Of a stretch of DNA of 64,000 nt, positions 53,115-62,199 are shown in pieces. Both the position numbers and the translations under genes were made by a program. The notes below the pieces were generated by a model. That model was given only the letters and a program-made list of their open reading frames with translations, had not been told where the DNA came from and searched no databases. Each line of letters opens with the position of its first letter. The first letter of the stretch is position 1. The stretch lies in the NCBI GenBank assembly GCA_934320655.1, contig CAKRFN010000010.1, positions 1-64,000 of the forward strand, given 5' to 3'. This stretch comes from an uncultured Eubacterium sp. (GTDB taxonomy: Bacteria; Bacillota; Clostridia; Lachnospirales; Lachnospiraceae).

Positions 53115-53942
53115 ATGAAGAAAGAGCGTGCTGATAATATAATAATATATATCATTCTGATCGTGTTTGCTGTCATAATGATCGTTCCTTTTATATGGAT
53201 GGTGCTTACCGCATTTAAGACAACGGCAGAGACTATGCAGGTAGATCCGTTTGTGCTGATTCCTGAAATATGGCAGTTAGGCAACTTCAAGAAAGTAGTT
53301 GCTGCCATGGATTTTGTAAGATTGTATTTTAATACCATACTGATGATCGCGTTACGTGTGTTGTTCGCAGTGCTGACAGCAACGTTTGCAGGATACGCAT
53401 TTGCAAGGCTTAACTTTAAGGGAAAGAACCTGATGTTTGGAATTGTATTATTTCAGATGATGATCCCGGTGCAGATTTTCATTATTCCGCAGTATGTGAT
53501 GGTGAGTAAGCTGCATCTGACTAACACGGCACTTGGGCTTCTGTTTCCCGGTCTGGTCAGCGCATTTGGTACATTCCTGCTTCGACAGGCATATATGGGG
53601 CTTCCAAAGGATCTGGAAGAAGCAGCCAGATTGGATGGCTGCAATATTCCGCAGACATTCCTGTTTGTGATGGCACCTCTTGCAAAATCGTCTATGGTAG
53701 CACTGGGTATTTTTACAGCAGTGTTTGCATATAAGGATCTGATGTGGCCGCTGATTGTGTGCCCAAATCCGAGGAAGACAACACTGGCTGCTGCGCTTGC
53801 GAATATGAGCGGACAGTATGCACAGAAATATCCGGAACTCATGATGGCAGCACTGATCTCGTGTTTACCGATGATCATTTTGTATATCATCTTCCAGAAG
53901 CAGTTCATAGAAGGAATCGCGACTTCCGGAGGAAAGCTGTAG
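53115..53942 (+). CDS. Sugar ABC transporter permease (MsmG-like)
   Basis: The 275-residue protein is the second channel subunit, with six helices and the loop LEEAARLDGCNIPQTFLFVM. The ATG at 53115 follows AGAGG by 10 bases; a TTG at 53091 overlapping the previous stop lacks a site. It ends the transporter operon, and a strong terminator follows at 54012. Most of the 300-base gap to the next gene apart from that terminator holds no recognised feature. Confidence 0.92.
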   Translation: MKKERADNIIIYIILIVFAVIMIVPFIWMVLTAFKTTAETMQVDPFVLIPEIWQLGNFKKVVAAMDFVRLYFNTILMIALRVLFAVLTATFAGYAFARLNFKGKNLMFGIVLFQMMIPVQIFIIPQYVMVSKLHLTNTALGLLFPGLVSAFGTFLLRQAYMGLPKDLEEAARLDGCNIPQTFLFVMAPLAKSSMVALGIFTAVFAYKDLMWPLIVCPNPRKTTLAAALANMSGQYAQKYPELMMAALISCLPMIILYIIFQKQFIEGIATSGGKL

Positions 53943-54011
53943 ATCGGAGCTGAAAGAAAGTATGCTTTTGTCGGTGTCACCAGCGCCGGCCTCCCATAAA
54001 GAGCAGAACTA

Positions 54012-54059
54012 AAAGCCACCTGGCATATCAATATTTCACAGGATATGTCAGGTGGCTTT
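54012..54059. terminator. Terminator after the sugar transporter operon
   Basis: AAAGCCACCTG (54012-54022) pairs with CAGGTGGCTTT (54049-54059), and CATATC pairs with GATATG inside, giving about 18 base pairs. The right arm sequence ATGTCAGGTGG also occurs in the terminator at 43135. Confidence 0.87.
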
Positions 54060-54242
54060 CTGTATGTCGGATGCAGTAATCTACTATATTGTGCAGATGG
54101 TACGGCAGAAAATTGCTGAAGCCAGAGCCTTTGTTGCCGCTATTCTAAGAGCAATAGTGGTCGAATGCAAGGGGAATCTTTAAGTTGTGTTTTCTGGTAA
54201 TCTATGGTACTCTGTAAAAAAAAGGAGGGGGGGAATGAAAAA

Positions 54243-55769
54243 ATGATACAACGTAAATTATTAAAAAAATGTCTGACACTCGCACTTGCCGTGGCAACTG
54301 CAGTGACATCTGTAAGCGTACCGGGAGGACTGCTGGCACCAGAGAAGGTATACGCGGAGGATGCTACGCAGGCTCCGCAAGAAGGAATTGATTTGATAGC
54401 AAGGGTAAACGAAGAATATACGGCATATATTATTGATGTGCTGAAGCTGGTGGAGACTGATACGGTAAAATATGAGTACAGTATCGGTGACGAGGGCGAT
54501 TACCAGCCCTTGGCGGAGCTTAAGAAGAAGGAGTTTGGCGCTGAGGTAAAGGTCGAGTTGTATGTGAGAAAGTCTGCAACAGATGTTGTTTCTCTGGCAA
54601 CAAAGTGTGCAATCACGACTCCGCCGGCAAGTGAAACTCCGGTGATTTCCGGTGAGGAGAAGTTTAAGGATTCCACCACCGTGACGATCACGGCGACAGA
54701 CAGTGCGATTCGTTACACAACGGATGGTACAACACCAACAGCCACATCGACTGAATATACAGCACCGATTCAAGTCACCTCAACGGCTACGATCAAGGCG
54801 ATTGCGATAAAAGCTGACAATAGCAGAATCATGAGTGCTGTGGTCGAAAAGACATTTACAAAAGAATCTTCGGGCGGCAGCAGCTCCGGTGGCAGCAGCT
54901 CCGGCGGCAGTTCATCGGGCGGTTCGACCGAGAGCGGATCTGAAACCACTCCGCCACAGGACGATAACAAGAGCAATGTTACGACCAGAACCGAGACCAG
55001 AGAGGACGGTACGATCGTAACTACGACCGAGACATGGGCGGAGGACGGTTCCGTACAGGTCAGAACCGAGATCAGAAATGAAAAGACCGGAATGAGTATA
55101 GTGGTCAATGTATCGAAGAATGCCAAAGGCAAGATCACTTCAGCGGCTGCAGAAATCTTTGACAGAGGCTTTGGCAATGTGAAGATCTCCGGCGCAGCGC
55201 TTTCAGAGATCGTAAATGCGGCAGGCACGAAAAATGTAAAGACCACAATAAAGATGCTCACGAAAAACGGCTGGGTTATTCGGGAAGTGACAGTCAATGT
55301 AAATACCTTGCTGAAAAGGACAGTGAGACCTAAAAAAATGAAGGTCGTTGAGCTAGATCCCGAAACAGGTGAAAAGATTGTGGTGAGTAAAACTCCTTTC
55401 AGAGTCGCGGCAGATGGAAGTGTTGAGCTGGATCATAATCTGCTGGGCTATGGAATCTATGAGTTAGTGACGGCCGACGAGGAAGAAGCACTTACGAAAA
55501 AACTGCTGCGGTCGGTCAGATCCGCGAAACAATCAACCAGCATCAGTGAGGGCAAAAAGACATGGTTTGAAATAGATAACGGGATAAGCTGGTACAACAT
55601 CGATGATGTGACTTATTTGACGGGCAATCCGAATGTGGCGAAAGTTGATTCCGATGGCAGGATCACTGGTCTGAAACCCGGAAAGGCAATCATCAAGGCA
55701 GTCGTCAGACTGAAAAACGGCAAGTCGAAAGTTTTAACGATGGTTGTGACCGTGAATGAGAAAAATTAA
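54243..55769 (+). CDS. Secreted modular protein with chitobiase-like and Ig-like domains, paralogue of the 43750 product
   Basis: The 508-residue protein has a signal peptide nearly the same as that of the protein at 43750 (LTLALAVATAVTSVSVPGGL). A short unknown N-terminal domain follows, then a chitobiase C-terminal-like module at about residues 130-200 (IRYTTDGTTPTATSTEYTAP) and a Gly/Ser repeat linker. The same C-terminal module as the paralogue comes next (KTETWAEDGSVQ-type, PEKMKVVELDPETGEK-type), ending in a Big_2-like domain with NVAKVDSDGRITGLKPGKA. The start is at 54243 after a GGAGGGGGGG run; a minimal 3-codon ORF (54235-54246) overlaps it and may influence initiation. No anchor is seen. 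Surface role likely, activity unknown. Confidence 0.75.
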   Translation: MIQRKLLKKCLTLALAVATAVTSVSVPGGLLAPEKVYAEDATQAPQEGIDLIARVNEEYTAYIIDVLKLVETDTVKYEYSIGDEGDYQPLAELKKKEFGAEVKVELYVRKSATDVVSLATKCAITTPPASETPVISGEEKFKDSTTVTITATDSAIRYTTDGTTPTATSTEYTAPIQVTSTATIKAIAIKADNSRIMSAVVEKTFTKESSGGSSSGGSSSGGSSSGGSTESGSETTPPQDDNKSNVTTRTETREDGTIVTTTETWAEDGSVQVRTEIRNEKTGMSIVVNVSKNAKGKITSAAAEIFDRGFGNVKISGAALSEIVNAAGTKNVKTTIKMLTKNGWVIREVTVNVNTLLKRTVRPKKMKVVELDPETGEKIVVSKTPFRVAADGSVELDHNLLGYGIYELVTADEEEALTKKLLRSVRSAKQSTSISEGKKTWFEIDNGISWYNIDDVTYLTGNPNVAKVDSDGRITGLKPGKAIIKAVVRLKNGKSKVLTMVVTVNEKN

Positions 55770-55882
55770 CGGACATCAGAAAGTAGGCTTTTAGCCAATA
55801 AAGATCCCCCCATGGGGCTTGCGGTTTTTCTGTTCTATGGTAAAGTAGGAACAGTAAAAACGAGTCTCAGGGGGGAATTTTT

Positions 55883-56878
55883 ATGCACATGGCAGATGCG
55901 CTGGTCACGCCGGCAGTGGCAGGTACGATGTATGTATGCTCGGCGGCAGTGGCAGCTTATTCGATAAAAAAAGTACGGCTGGAGAACGAGCCGAAAAAAA
56001 TACCTCTTATGGGTGTGATGGGAGCGTTTGTGTTTGCCACACAGATGATCAATTTTACGATTCCGGGAACAGGGTCGAGCGGACATCTGTGCGGAGGCAT
56101 GCTGTTATCATCGCTGCTCGGTCCGTATGCGGGCTTTTTGACGATGATCGGTGTGCTGCTGATCCAATGCCTGTTTTTTGCGGACGGCGGATTGCTGGCA
56201 CTCGGCTGTAACGTGTGGAATATGGCATTTTACGGATGCTTTATCGGGGCGCTGATCTGGAAGCTTGTGACAAAAAAGGGTTATTCCAAACGCCGGATTG
56301 CTGTTGCATCGGTGTTGGGCTGTGTGCTGACCTTGCAGATGGGAGCATTTAGTGTGACGCTGGAGACACTCGCATCAGGTGTTACAGAGCTGCCGTTTGG
56401 CGTGTTTGTGGCGACGATGCAGCCGATCCATCTGGCAATCGGAGCGGTGGAAGGTCTGATCACGGCGGCTGTGCTCGTATTTATCTATGAGGCAAGACCC
56501 GAATTATTATATGGAAAAAACGTGGCAGTGTCAGCAGATGGAAAGCTGTCCTTTCGAAAGACACTGGTTGTATTGGCGCTCGCGGCAGTTGTGATCGGTG
56601 GCGGATTGTCACTGGTGGCATCTGAATATCCGGATGGGCTGGAATGGTCGATGGAGCAGGTGGCAGGTACGGCCGAGCTGCAGGCGGACGGTGAAGCGTA
56701 TGAGGCTGCGGCAGCCGTGCAGGATGCGACAGCGGTATTACCGGATTATGCGTTTCAGTCCTCAGATACAGCGGCAGGGACAGTTGTCTCCGGTATCGTG
56801 GGCAGCGTGATCGTCGTGGCGGTATGCGTAGGGGCATGTTATGCATTTCGATTTTTTAGGAGAAAACAGACAGCATGA
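55883..56878 (+). CDS. cbiM: Fused CbiM-CbiN cobalt/nickel ECF transporter component
   Basis: The protein begins MHMADAL, the invariant metal-binding N-terminus of CbiM/NikM, so the start at 55883 is certain; GGGGGGAA precedes it. The 331-residue product has about seven membrane helices of CbiM (INFTIPGTGSSGHLCGG with the conserved His). A linker and a PDGLE domain (SEYPDGLEWSMEQ, residues about 251-263) with a last helix follow, the part normally made separately as CbiN. It determines metal specificity; sequence alone does not separate cobalt from nickel. It is the first gene of a three-gene operon with ATGA coupling to cbiQ. No metal or cobalamin riboswitch was recognised in the 113 bases before it. 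Confidence 0.92.
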   Translation: MHMADALVTPAVAGTMYVCSAAVAAYSIKKVRLENEPKKIPLMGVMGAFVFATQMINFTIPGTGSSGHLCGGMLLSSLLGPYAGFLTMIGVLLIQCLFFADGGLLALGCNVWNMAFYGCFIGALIWKLVTKKGYSKRRIAVASVLGCVLTLQMGAFSVTLETLASGVTELPFGVFVATMQPIHLAIGAVEGLITAAVLVFIYEARPELLYGKNVAVSADGKLSFRKTLVVLALAAVVIGGGLSLVASEYPDGLEWSMEQVAGTAELQADGEAYEAAAAVQDATAVLPDYAFQSSDTAAGTVVSGIVGSVIVVAVCVGACYAFRFFRRKQTA

Positions 56879-57681
56879 GCCGGATGGGAAATGCGATTTA
56901 TGAAATAAATGCGATGGAAACACTCGCAGCGAGAGACCAGTGGATGAATCATATACATCCACTGGTTAAATTTATATTGACGGTCGGTTATATTGCGGTC
57001 GTGGTGTCATTTCCGAAGTACGATCTGATCGGACTGCTTGCGATGGTGGTCTATCTGATTGCGGGATTTCTGCTGGCAGAATTATCATTTGGAAAATGTC
57101 TGCGGCGGCTGCGCGTTGTACTTTCGCTTGTCTGTGTCGTGGGGCTGGCAAATCCTTTTTTTGACCGGACTGCGGTCTGGATCGGGGGTGTGTGCGTGCG
57201 CGCCGGAGTGATTTCAATGCTCACGCTGATGCTGAAAGGCATTTTTGCAGTGCTGGCATCGTATCTGCTCGTCGCAACAACCACACTTGAACAGATCTGT
57301 TACGCGCTGCAACTGCTGCATGTGCCGCGCATCATTGTGACACAGCTTCTGTTGACCGGACGTTACCTGACGCTGCTGCTCGCAGAGGTGAACCGCACCA
57401 CACAGGCATATGCCCTGCGTGCGCCGAACCAGAAAGGTGTGCACTACAAAGTATGGGGTTCGCTGACCGGACAACTATTGCTGCGTAGCATAGACCGTGC
57501 CAATGAGCTGTACGAGAGCATGACCCTGCGTGGTTATACCGGAGATTTTGGTTATCTGGGCGCGCACACGCGCATACGGTGGCAGGATCTGGTGTATCTC
57601 GTTATCTGGTGCGCCGTATTTGCAGTCGCGCGTAAGGTGCCGGTGATCTTATGGGTAGGACGGTTCATAACAGGAGTATAA
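56875..57681 (+). CDS. cbiQ: ECF transporter transmembrane protein CbiQ
   Basis: CbiQ couples the substrate-binding CbiMN to the ATPase. The 268-residue protein has about five membrane helices, an N-terminal NHIHPLVKFILTVGY, and the signature cytoplasmic helices with two Ala-Arg-Gly-like motifs, here AYALRAPNQKG and YESMTLRGYTG, that dock on the ATPase. It overlaps cbiM by four bases (ATGA) and ends 2 bases before the cbiO start. Confidence 0.93.
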   Translation: MSRMGNAIYEINAMETLAARDQWMNHIHPLVKFILTVGYIAVVVSFPKYDLIGLLAMVVYLIAGFLLAELSFGKCLRRLRVVLSLVCVVGLANPFFDRTAVWIGGVCVRAGVISMLTLMLKGIFAVLASYLLVATTTLEQICYALQLLHVPRIIVTQLLLTGRYLTLLLAEVNRTTQAYALRAPNQKGVHYKVWGSLTGQLLLRSIDRANELYESMTLRGYTGDFGYLGAHTRIRWQDLVYLVIWCAVFAVARKVPVILWVGRFITGV

Positions 57682-57683
57682 AA

Positions 57684-58418
57684 ATGATCAATATTCATGT
57701 GGAAAATGTCTCTTTTTCCTATGAGCAGGGAACAGAGATCTTAAAGCATCTGTCTTTTGATGTGTGTAAGCGGGAGTCGGTCGGGCTCATCGGGGCAAAC
57801 GGTGCGGGAAAATCGACGCTGCTCAAGTTGCTGGTGGGGCTGAATCCTGCTTATTCGGGAACGATTCAGATCGGGGAATATCCGGTAAAAAAACAATATC
57901 TGCCACAGATCCGCGCGAAGCTGGGCTATGTGTTTCAGGATTCGGACAGCCAGCTATTTATGTCCACGGTGTATGAGGACATTGCCTTTGCACCGAGAAA
58001 TTATGGGCTGTCGCCGGAGGAGACCGATCAGCGGGTGAATCAGGCACTGGAGCTCACCGGAATCGGTCATTTGCGGGATCGCCAGATCCACAGGCTTTCC
58101 GGCGGGGAGAAAAAGCTGGTATCGATCGCAACAATCCTGTCGATGATGCCGGAGGCGCTGCTGATGGACGAGCCGTCGATCGCGCTCGATCCCCACAACC
58201 GGAGAAACCTCATTCGTATCCTCAATTCACTCGGACAGCCAAAAATCATCGCCTCACATGATCTGGATATGATTCTGGAGACATGCTCCCGCACAATTTT
58301 ATTGTCAGGCGGTGAGATCGTATGTGACGGACGGACGGAGGAGATCCTGCGGAATCGGGAGCTGCTCGAGGCAAACGGGCTCGAATTGCCCTTGTGTATG
58401 CAGGCATATGACAGATGA
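57684..58418 (+). CDS. cbiO: ECF transporter ATPase CbiO
   Basis: The start at 57684 follows CAGGAG; the upstream ATG at 57651 lies inside cbiQ. The 244-residue protein has Walker A GANGAGKST at residues 37-45, the Q-loop YVFQDSDSQLFMSTV, the ABC signature LSGGEKK, Walker B LLMDEPSIALD and the H-loop Ser-His in IIASHDLD. One copy of CbiO usually works as a homodimer with CbiQ and CbiMN to import the metal. After it lies the tRNA-Gln unit. Confidence 0.95.
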   Translation: MINIHVENVSFSYEQGTEILKHLSFDVCKRESVGLIGANGAGKSTLLKLLVGLNPAYSGTIQIGEYPVKKQYLPQIRAKLGYVFQDSDSQLFMSTVYEDIAFAPRNYGLSPEETDQRVNQALELTGIGHLRDRQIHRLSGGEKKLVSIATILSMMPEALLMDEPSIALDPHNRRNLIRILNSLGQPKIIASHDLDMILETCSRTILLSGGEIVCDGRTEEILRNRELLEANGLELPLCMQAYDR

Positions 58419-58493
58419 TTGGTTGTTGAAACGAGCTAGAAGTGCACAGCAACAAATCATTTGCGAAAAAGTGAAAAATGTTGAAAATAATTA

Positions 58494-58522
58494 TTGACAA
58501 ATCACACACAAGTGTATATAAT
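58494..58522 (+). promoter_or_regulatory. Consensus promoter of the tRNA-Gln gene
   Basis: TTGACA (58494-58499) and TATAAT (58517-58522) with a 17-base spacer give a perfect sigma-A promoter 14 bases before the tRNA. Confidence 0.92.
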
Positions 58523-58536
58523 AATTTTTGTTGTGA

Positions 58537-58608
58537 AGCGCTATCGCCAAATGGTAAGGCAACGGACTCTGACTCCGTCATTTCCAGGTTCGAGCCCTGG
58601 TAGCGCTG
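58537..58608 (+). tRNA. tRNA-Gln (anticodon CTG)
   Basis: The 72-base sequence folds as a full cloverleaf. The acceptor arms AGCGCTA and TAGCGCT pair perfectly. The anticodon stem ACGGA/TCCGT holds the loop CTCTGAC, with anticodon CTG and T at position 33. The T-arm CCAGG/CCTGG holds TTCGAGC. The discriminator is G and no CCA is encoded. The anticodon CTG reads CAG only. A single-tRNA unit with its own promoter and terminator. Confidence 0.95.
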
Positions 58609-58610
58609 CT

Positions 58611-58641
58611 AAGGCATCCGAGTTTATCGGGTGCCTTTTTT
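58611..58641 (+). terminator. Terminator of the tRNA-Gln gene
   Basis: AAGGCATCCG (58611-58620) pairs with CGGGTGCCTT (58628-58637) around AGTTTAT, followed by TTTT. Confidence 0.9.
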
Positions 58642-58735
58642 GCTATAAAAAAACCAACTGGTATTTCTATCTAGGATCATAGTATAATCAAAGCATAGGA
58701 TGGGTGTATCAATATCATAAGAGGAGACAACAGGT

Positions 58736-60262
58736 ATGAGGGTGATCGTAATTGAGGATGAGATAAGAATCCGCGAGGGCATCAGCAAGCTATTGGGGAA
58801 AATGGGTGAAAAGTTTGATGTGGTCGCTGAGGCGGAGGATGGCAAGGCTGGACTGGCGCTCTGTCTGGAGCACAAACCCGATATTATCATTACCGATATA
58901 CGGATGCCGGATATGGATGGTCTGGAGATGCTGGCGGTGCTCAAGGAGCAGGGTGTTGATTTTAACGCGATCGTGATTAGTGCATTTTCGGAGTTTGAGT
59001 ATGCGAAAAAGGCGATTTCACTCGGCGTGACAGAGTATCTGCTCAAACCGATCTCTGTCATGGAATTTCGGGCGGCGCTAGAAAATGTAGAAAACAAAAT
59101 TATTGAGAAACGCCAGAAAAAGCCGGAGCAGGTCGGAACGCTGTCACAGCTTTTGGGAGAGGCGCTGGACCGGGATATCACGGTCGATCCGGCGACAGAA
59201 AAATATCTGAGAGAAAACTATCATATTGATCCGAATCAGGAGCTGTTTTTAGTGTGTGTCTATCTCGGCAATGATTATGACAGCAGCCGTGAGAGCAACC
59301 GCAAAAAGCTGGAACGCACATTTACCTTTTATAAAGATATTTCTTATATTGTGCTGGAATCGCGTTATTACGGTTCTTTGATTACTGTCATTTACAACTA
59401 CCAGAACGCCCATGATATTGAACTGTGGATACAGCACCAGATACTCAGGCAGGACGATCTGGATGTGGTATACGGCTGTGTGCGCAGCAACGGTTTTTCC
59501 AATATCCGTGCGGCGGTCAGTGTCTTATATCAGTATATGGACTGGAATATCTCATTTGAGAAAAAGATATTGATTTCGTATCCGAAAATCACACAGGTAC
59601 ATACGGAGATCTGTACCTATCCGGTCGAGGCGGAGTCACGGTGTAAGGTCGCATTGTGTGCCAATGATTTTGACCGGTTCAAAAAATCTGTGCGGCAGGT
59701 GCAGGAGAGCTTTTTTGACGGAAAACTGTATGATCCAAGAGAGATCAAAGACGGTTATGTGCGGTTTATCTGGAAGATGATCGAGATCGCGAAAGATGTG
59801 TCCTTTATCGAGTTCCATGACATCAACTATCAGGAGCTGCTCAGCAAAGTTATGAACGCAAAATCCAGACAGGAGCTGCAGGCGATCTGTGACGAGGTGT
59901 TTGACAATCTGATCGAGAAAAAGACGAGTGATGTAGCGGTATCAGATCTCACGGTGCTGCGGACGCAGAGTATCATCAATGAGTTCTATAATACAGGTAT
60001 CACGTTGGATGAAATCGCGGCAAAGCTGAATATCACGCCGGAATATCTGGGCACGAAGTTCCATAAAGAGACCGGCGTATCCTTTAAAAATTACATGAAG
60101 ACCGTGCGGATCAATAAGGCGAAGGAGCTGCTTGTCGGCACAAGCCTAAAGCTCTATGAGATTTCTGAGCAGGTCGGCTATTCCGACCCGAAGTATTTCA
60201 GCAGGGTGTTCAAGGAGACGACCGGGCTGCTTCCGGCAGATTACCGAAAGACAAATAAATAA
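58736..60262 (+). CDS. YesN-type response regulator with AraC DNA-binding domain
   Basis: The 508-residue protein has an N-terminal receiver domain (VIVIEDEIRIREGI, phospho-acceptor Asp54 in IITDIRMPDMDG, and Lys in EYLLKPI). A long central helical segment of unknown fold follows, and then an AraC-type double helix-turn-helix at residues about 408-508 (ITLDEIAAKLNITPEYLGTK, then KLYEISEQVGYSDPKYFSR). It is the DNA-binding partner of the YesM-type kinase at 62200 and presumably controls the permease genes between them and the gene past the window edge. AGGAGA precedes the start. Confidence 0.93.
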   Translation: MRVIVIEDEIRIREGISKLLGKMGEKFDVVAEAEDGKAGLALCLEHKPDIIITDIRMPDMDGLEMLAVLKEQGVDFNAIVISAFSEFEYAKKAISLGVTEYLLKPISVMEFRAALENVENKIIEKRQKKPEQVGTLSQLLGEALDRDITVDPATEKYLRENYHIDPNQELFLVCVYLGNDYDSSRESNRKKLERTFTFYKDISYIVLESRYYGSLITVIYNYQNAHDIELWIQHQILRQDDLDVVYGCVRSNGFSNIRAAVSVLYQYMDWNISFEKKILISYPKITQVHTEICTYPVEAESRCKVALCANDFDRFKKSVRQVQESFFDGKLYDPREIKDGYVRFIWKMIEIAKDVSFIEFHDINYQELLSKVMNAKSRQELQAICDEVFDNLIEKKTSDVAVSDLTVLRTQSIINEFYNTGITLDEIAAKLNITPEYLGTKFHKETGVSFKNYMKTVRINKAKELLVGTSLKLYEISEQVGYSDPKYFSRVFKETTGLLPADYRKTNK

Positions 60263-60267
60263 TGACC

Positions 60268-60298
60268 TTTAGAAATTCCCCCTTTTTTAGAAAATTCG
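60268..60298 (+). promoter_or_regulatory. Repeated motif upstream of the permease operon, likely YesN site
   Basis: TTTAGAAATTCCCCC followed by TTTTTTAGAAAATTCG places two TTAGAAA(A)TTC half-sites 17 to 18 bases apart. The same TTAGAAAATTC(T/C)CCCTTTTT sequence is found at 63899, in front of the gene that starts past the window. Both lie about 60-100 bases before a start codon. Confidence 0.55.
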
Positions 60299-60360
60299 TA
60301 TTTGGAATTATTGGATAAGAAGATACAATGATTTCACGGATGAACGAAGGGGGAATTTCT

Positions 60361-61266
60361 ATGAGAAAAGTAAAAGAATTTTTTCGTTATGACAATGTAG
60401 GTTTACTGTTCATTTTACCGGCGTTTATTTACATGATGGTTTTTGTGGGATATCCGGTAGTCAGTAATATCATTCTGAGCTTCCAGAATGTGACAGTAAA
60501 AAACCTTGTGCACGGATCAAAGGACTTTATAGGATTCGCAAACTATATCACGCTGTTTCAGGATGAGGTGTTTCGAAAAGCGCTGTTTAACACGCTGCTC
60601 TTTACGGTCGCGTGTCTGATCTTCCAGTTTTTGATCGGATTTGCGCTGGCACTCTTTTTCACACACAAATTCAAATTTGCAAAGACGGTCAGAGGCTTGC
60701 TCATGATTCCGTGGATGATGCCGATGACTGTCACCGCGCTCATGTTTAAGTTCATGTTTGCAACGGATGTCGGCATTATCAACTACATATTAAAATGTCT
60801 CGGTCTGATCAGCCAGAATGTCGACTGGCTGACGAGTCCAAAGACAGCGATGTTTGCCGTGATCGCTGCGAATGTGTGGATCGGAATACCGTTTAACACG
60901 ATTCTGATATCTACGGGACTGACTACGATCCCGCAGGAGCTGTATGAGAGCGCTTCGGTAGACGGTGCGACGAGCCTGCAGCAGTTGGTAAAGATTACAA
61001 TTCCGCTGCTGCGTCCGACGATCGAATCGGTGCTCGTGCTGGGATTCATTTATACGTTCAAGGTGTATGATCTGATCTATGTGATGACGGAGGGTGGTCC
61101 GGTAAATTCGACACATTTGTTATCGACCTATTCCTACAAGCTGTCGTTCGATCTGTTCAAATACAGTGAGGGCTCGGCAGTTGCGAATGTATTGTTTGTT
61201 ATACTTGTATTAGTCGGTATTTTATATATGAGAATCACGATGAAGGGGGAGAGCGAAAATGAGTGA
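60361..61266 (+). CDS. Sugar ABC transporter permease (first subunit)
   Basis: The start at 60361 follows GAAGGGGGAA. The 301-residue protein has six transmembrane helices and the EAA loop (YESASVDGATSLQQLVKITIP). It belongs to the MalF/UgpA group of carbohydrate permeases. It overlaps the second subunit by 8 bases. Substrate unknown; the YesN/YesM system suggests plant or host glycans. Its binding protein is not upstream; the usual order has it next to these genes, so it may start just past position 64000. Confidence 0.92.
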   Translation: MRKVKEFFRYDNVGLLFILPAFIYMMVFVGYPVVSNIILSFQNVTVKNLVHGSKDFIGFANYITLFQDEVFRKALFNTLLFTVACLIFQFLIGFALALFFTHKFKFAKTVRGLLMIPWMMPMTVTALMFKFMFATDVGIINYILKCLGLISQNVDWLTSPKTAMFAVIAANVWIGIPFNTILISTGLTTIPQELYESASVDGATSLQQLVKITIPLLRPTIESVLVLGFIYTFKVYDLIYVMTEGGPVNSTHLLSTYSYKLSFDLFKYSEGSAVANVLFVILVLVGILYMRITMKGESENE

Positions 61267-62104
61267 GAAACGTATGGGGAAACTTGCAAATATGATATAC
61301 TGCGCGATATCGGTCATCATTTTGTTTGTGCTGCTGTTCCCGATTTTCTGGACATTTATTACATCCTTAAAAACAGAGGCAGAGATTTTTCAGATTCCGC
61401 CGACATGGTATCCGCATGTGCTCAATACCAAGTCCTATGCGGCGCAGATTGAAACCGGTGATTTCAACATGTTCCGGTCATTTGCAAACAGCTTTATCAT
61501 TTCGGCATCTGCGATGTGCATTTCCGTCGTGCTGGCTGTTCCGGCGTCCTATGCGATCGCGAGATACCGGTTCAAGGGCAGGCTGCCGATTATGCTCGGA
61601 TTTCTGGTGACACAGATGCTGCCGGTATCCGTGCTGCTCACGCCGATGTTTATTATCTTTAAAAATATGCATGTTTATAATACATGGGGCGCTGCGATTT
61701 TAGCGGATGCGACGATCGGTATCCCGTTTTCGGTACTGATCCTAAAAAACTATTTTGCTTCGATTCCAAAGGCGCTCGAGGAGGCGGCGTATATCGACGG
61801 CTGTACGAGAATGAGTGCGTTTTTCCGGATTCTGATACCGGTCACAAAGCCCGGCATCATAGTCTGTGCGATCTTTTCCTTCCTCTACGCATGGGGCGAT
61901 CTCGCCTACGGCATGACATTTATACTCGATCAGGAAAAACGTCCGATCACGGCAGGTATCTTTAACTTTATGGGACAGTACGGCACAAAGTGGAGTTATC
62001 TGACGGCGTTTGCGATCGTTGCGATCATTCCGGTGGCGCTGATCTTTATCTTTATGCAGAAGTATATTGTCAGCGGTATGACGAGCGGGGCAGTCAAAGG
62101 ATAA
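61259..62104 (+). CDS. Sugar ABC transporter permease (second subunit)
   Basis: The 281-residue protein has six helices and the loop LEEAAYIDGCTRMSAFFRILI. MalG/UgpE group. It starts inside the end of the first permease gene (ATGAGTGA overlap), so the two are coupled. A terminator follows at 62139, separating it from the kinase gene. Confidence 0.92.
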   Translation: MSEKRMGKLANMIYCAISVIILFVLLFPIFWTFITSLKTEAEIFQIPPTWYPHVLNTKSYAAQIETGDFNMFRSFANSFIISASAMCISVVLAVPASYAIARYRFKGRLPIMLGFLVTQMLPVSVLLTPMFIIFKNMHVYNTWGAAILADATIGIPFSVLILKNYFASIPKALEEAAYIDGCTRMSAFFRILIPVTKPGIIVCAIFSFLYAWGDLAYGMTFILDQEKRPITAGIFNFMGQYGTKWSYLTAFAIVAIIPVALIFIFMQKYIVSGMTSGAVKG

Positions 62105-62138
62105 TTGTTGATTATTTAAATTGAACAAGTTATGATGG

Positions 62139-62170
62139 AACCAGAGTTGTTGTGAACAGCTCTGGTTTTT
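62139..62170 (+). terminator. Terminator between permease and kinase genes
   Basis: AACCAGAG (62139-62146) pairs with CTCTGGTT (62160-62167), with an inner TGTT/AACA stem, followed by TTTTTT. It lies inside what otherwise looks like one regulatory-transport cluster. Confidence 0.88.
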
Positions 62171-62199
62171 TGCAAATGATATGGGTGGGGGATTTTTGT

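Noticed and set aside
55803..55830. CCCCATGGGG with a following T-run after the 54243 gene
   Set aside because: The stem would have no loop; it may be a weak terminator but the evidence is too thin to list.
55770..55882. Possible cobalamin or nickel-cobalt riboswitch upstream of cbiM
   Set aside because: The region is short and holds none of the conserved boxes I could recognise.
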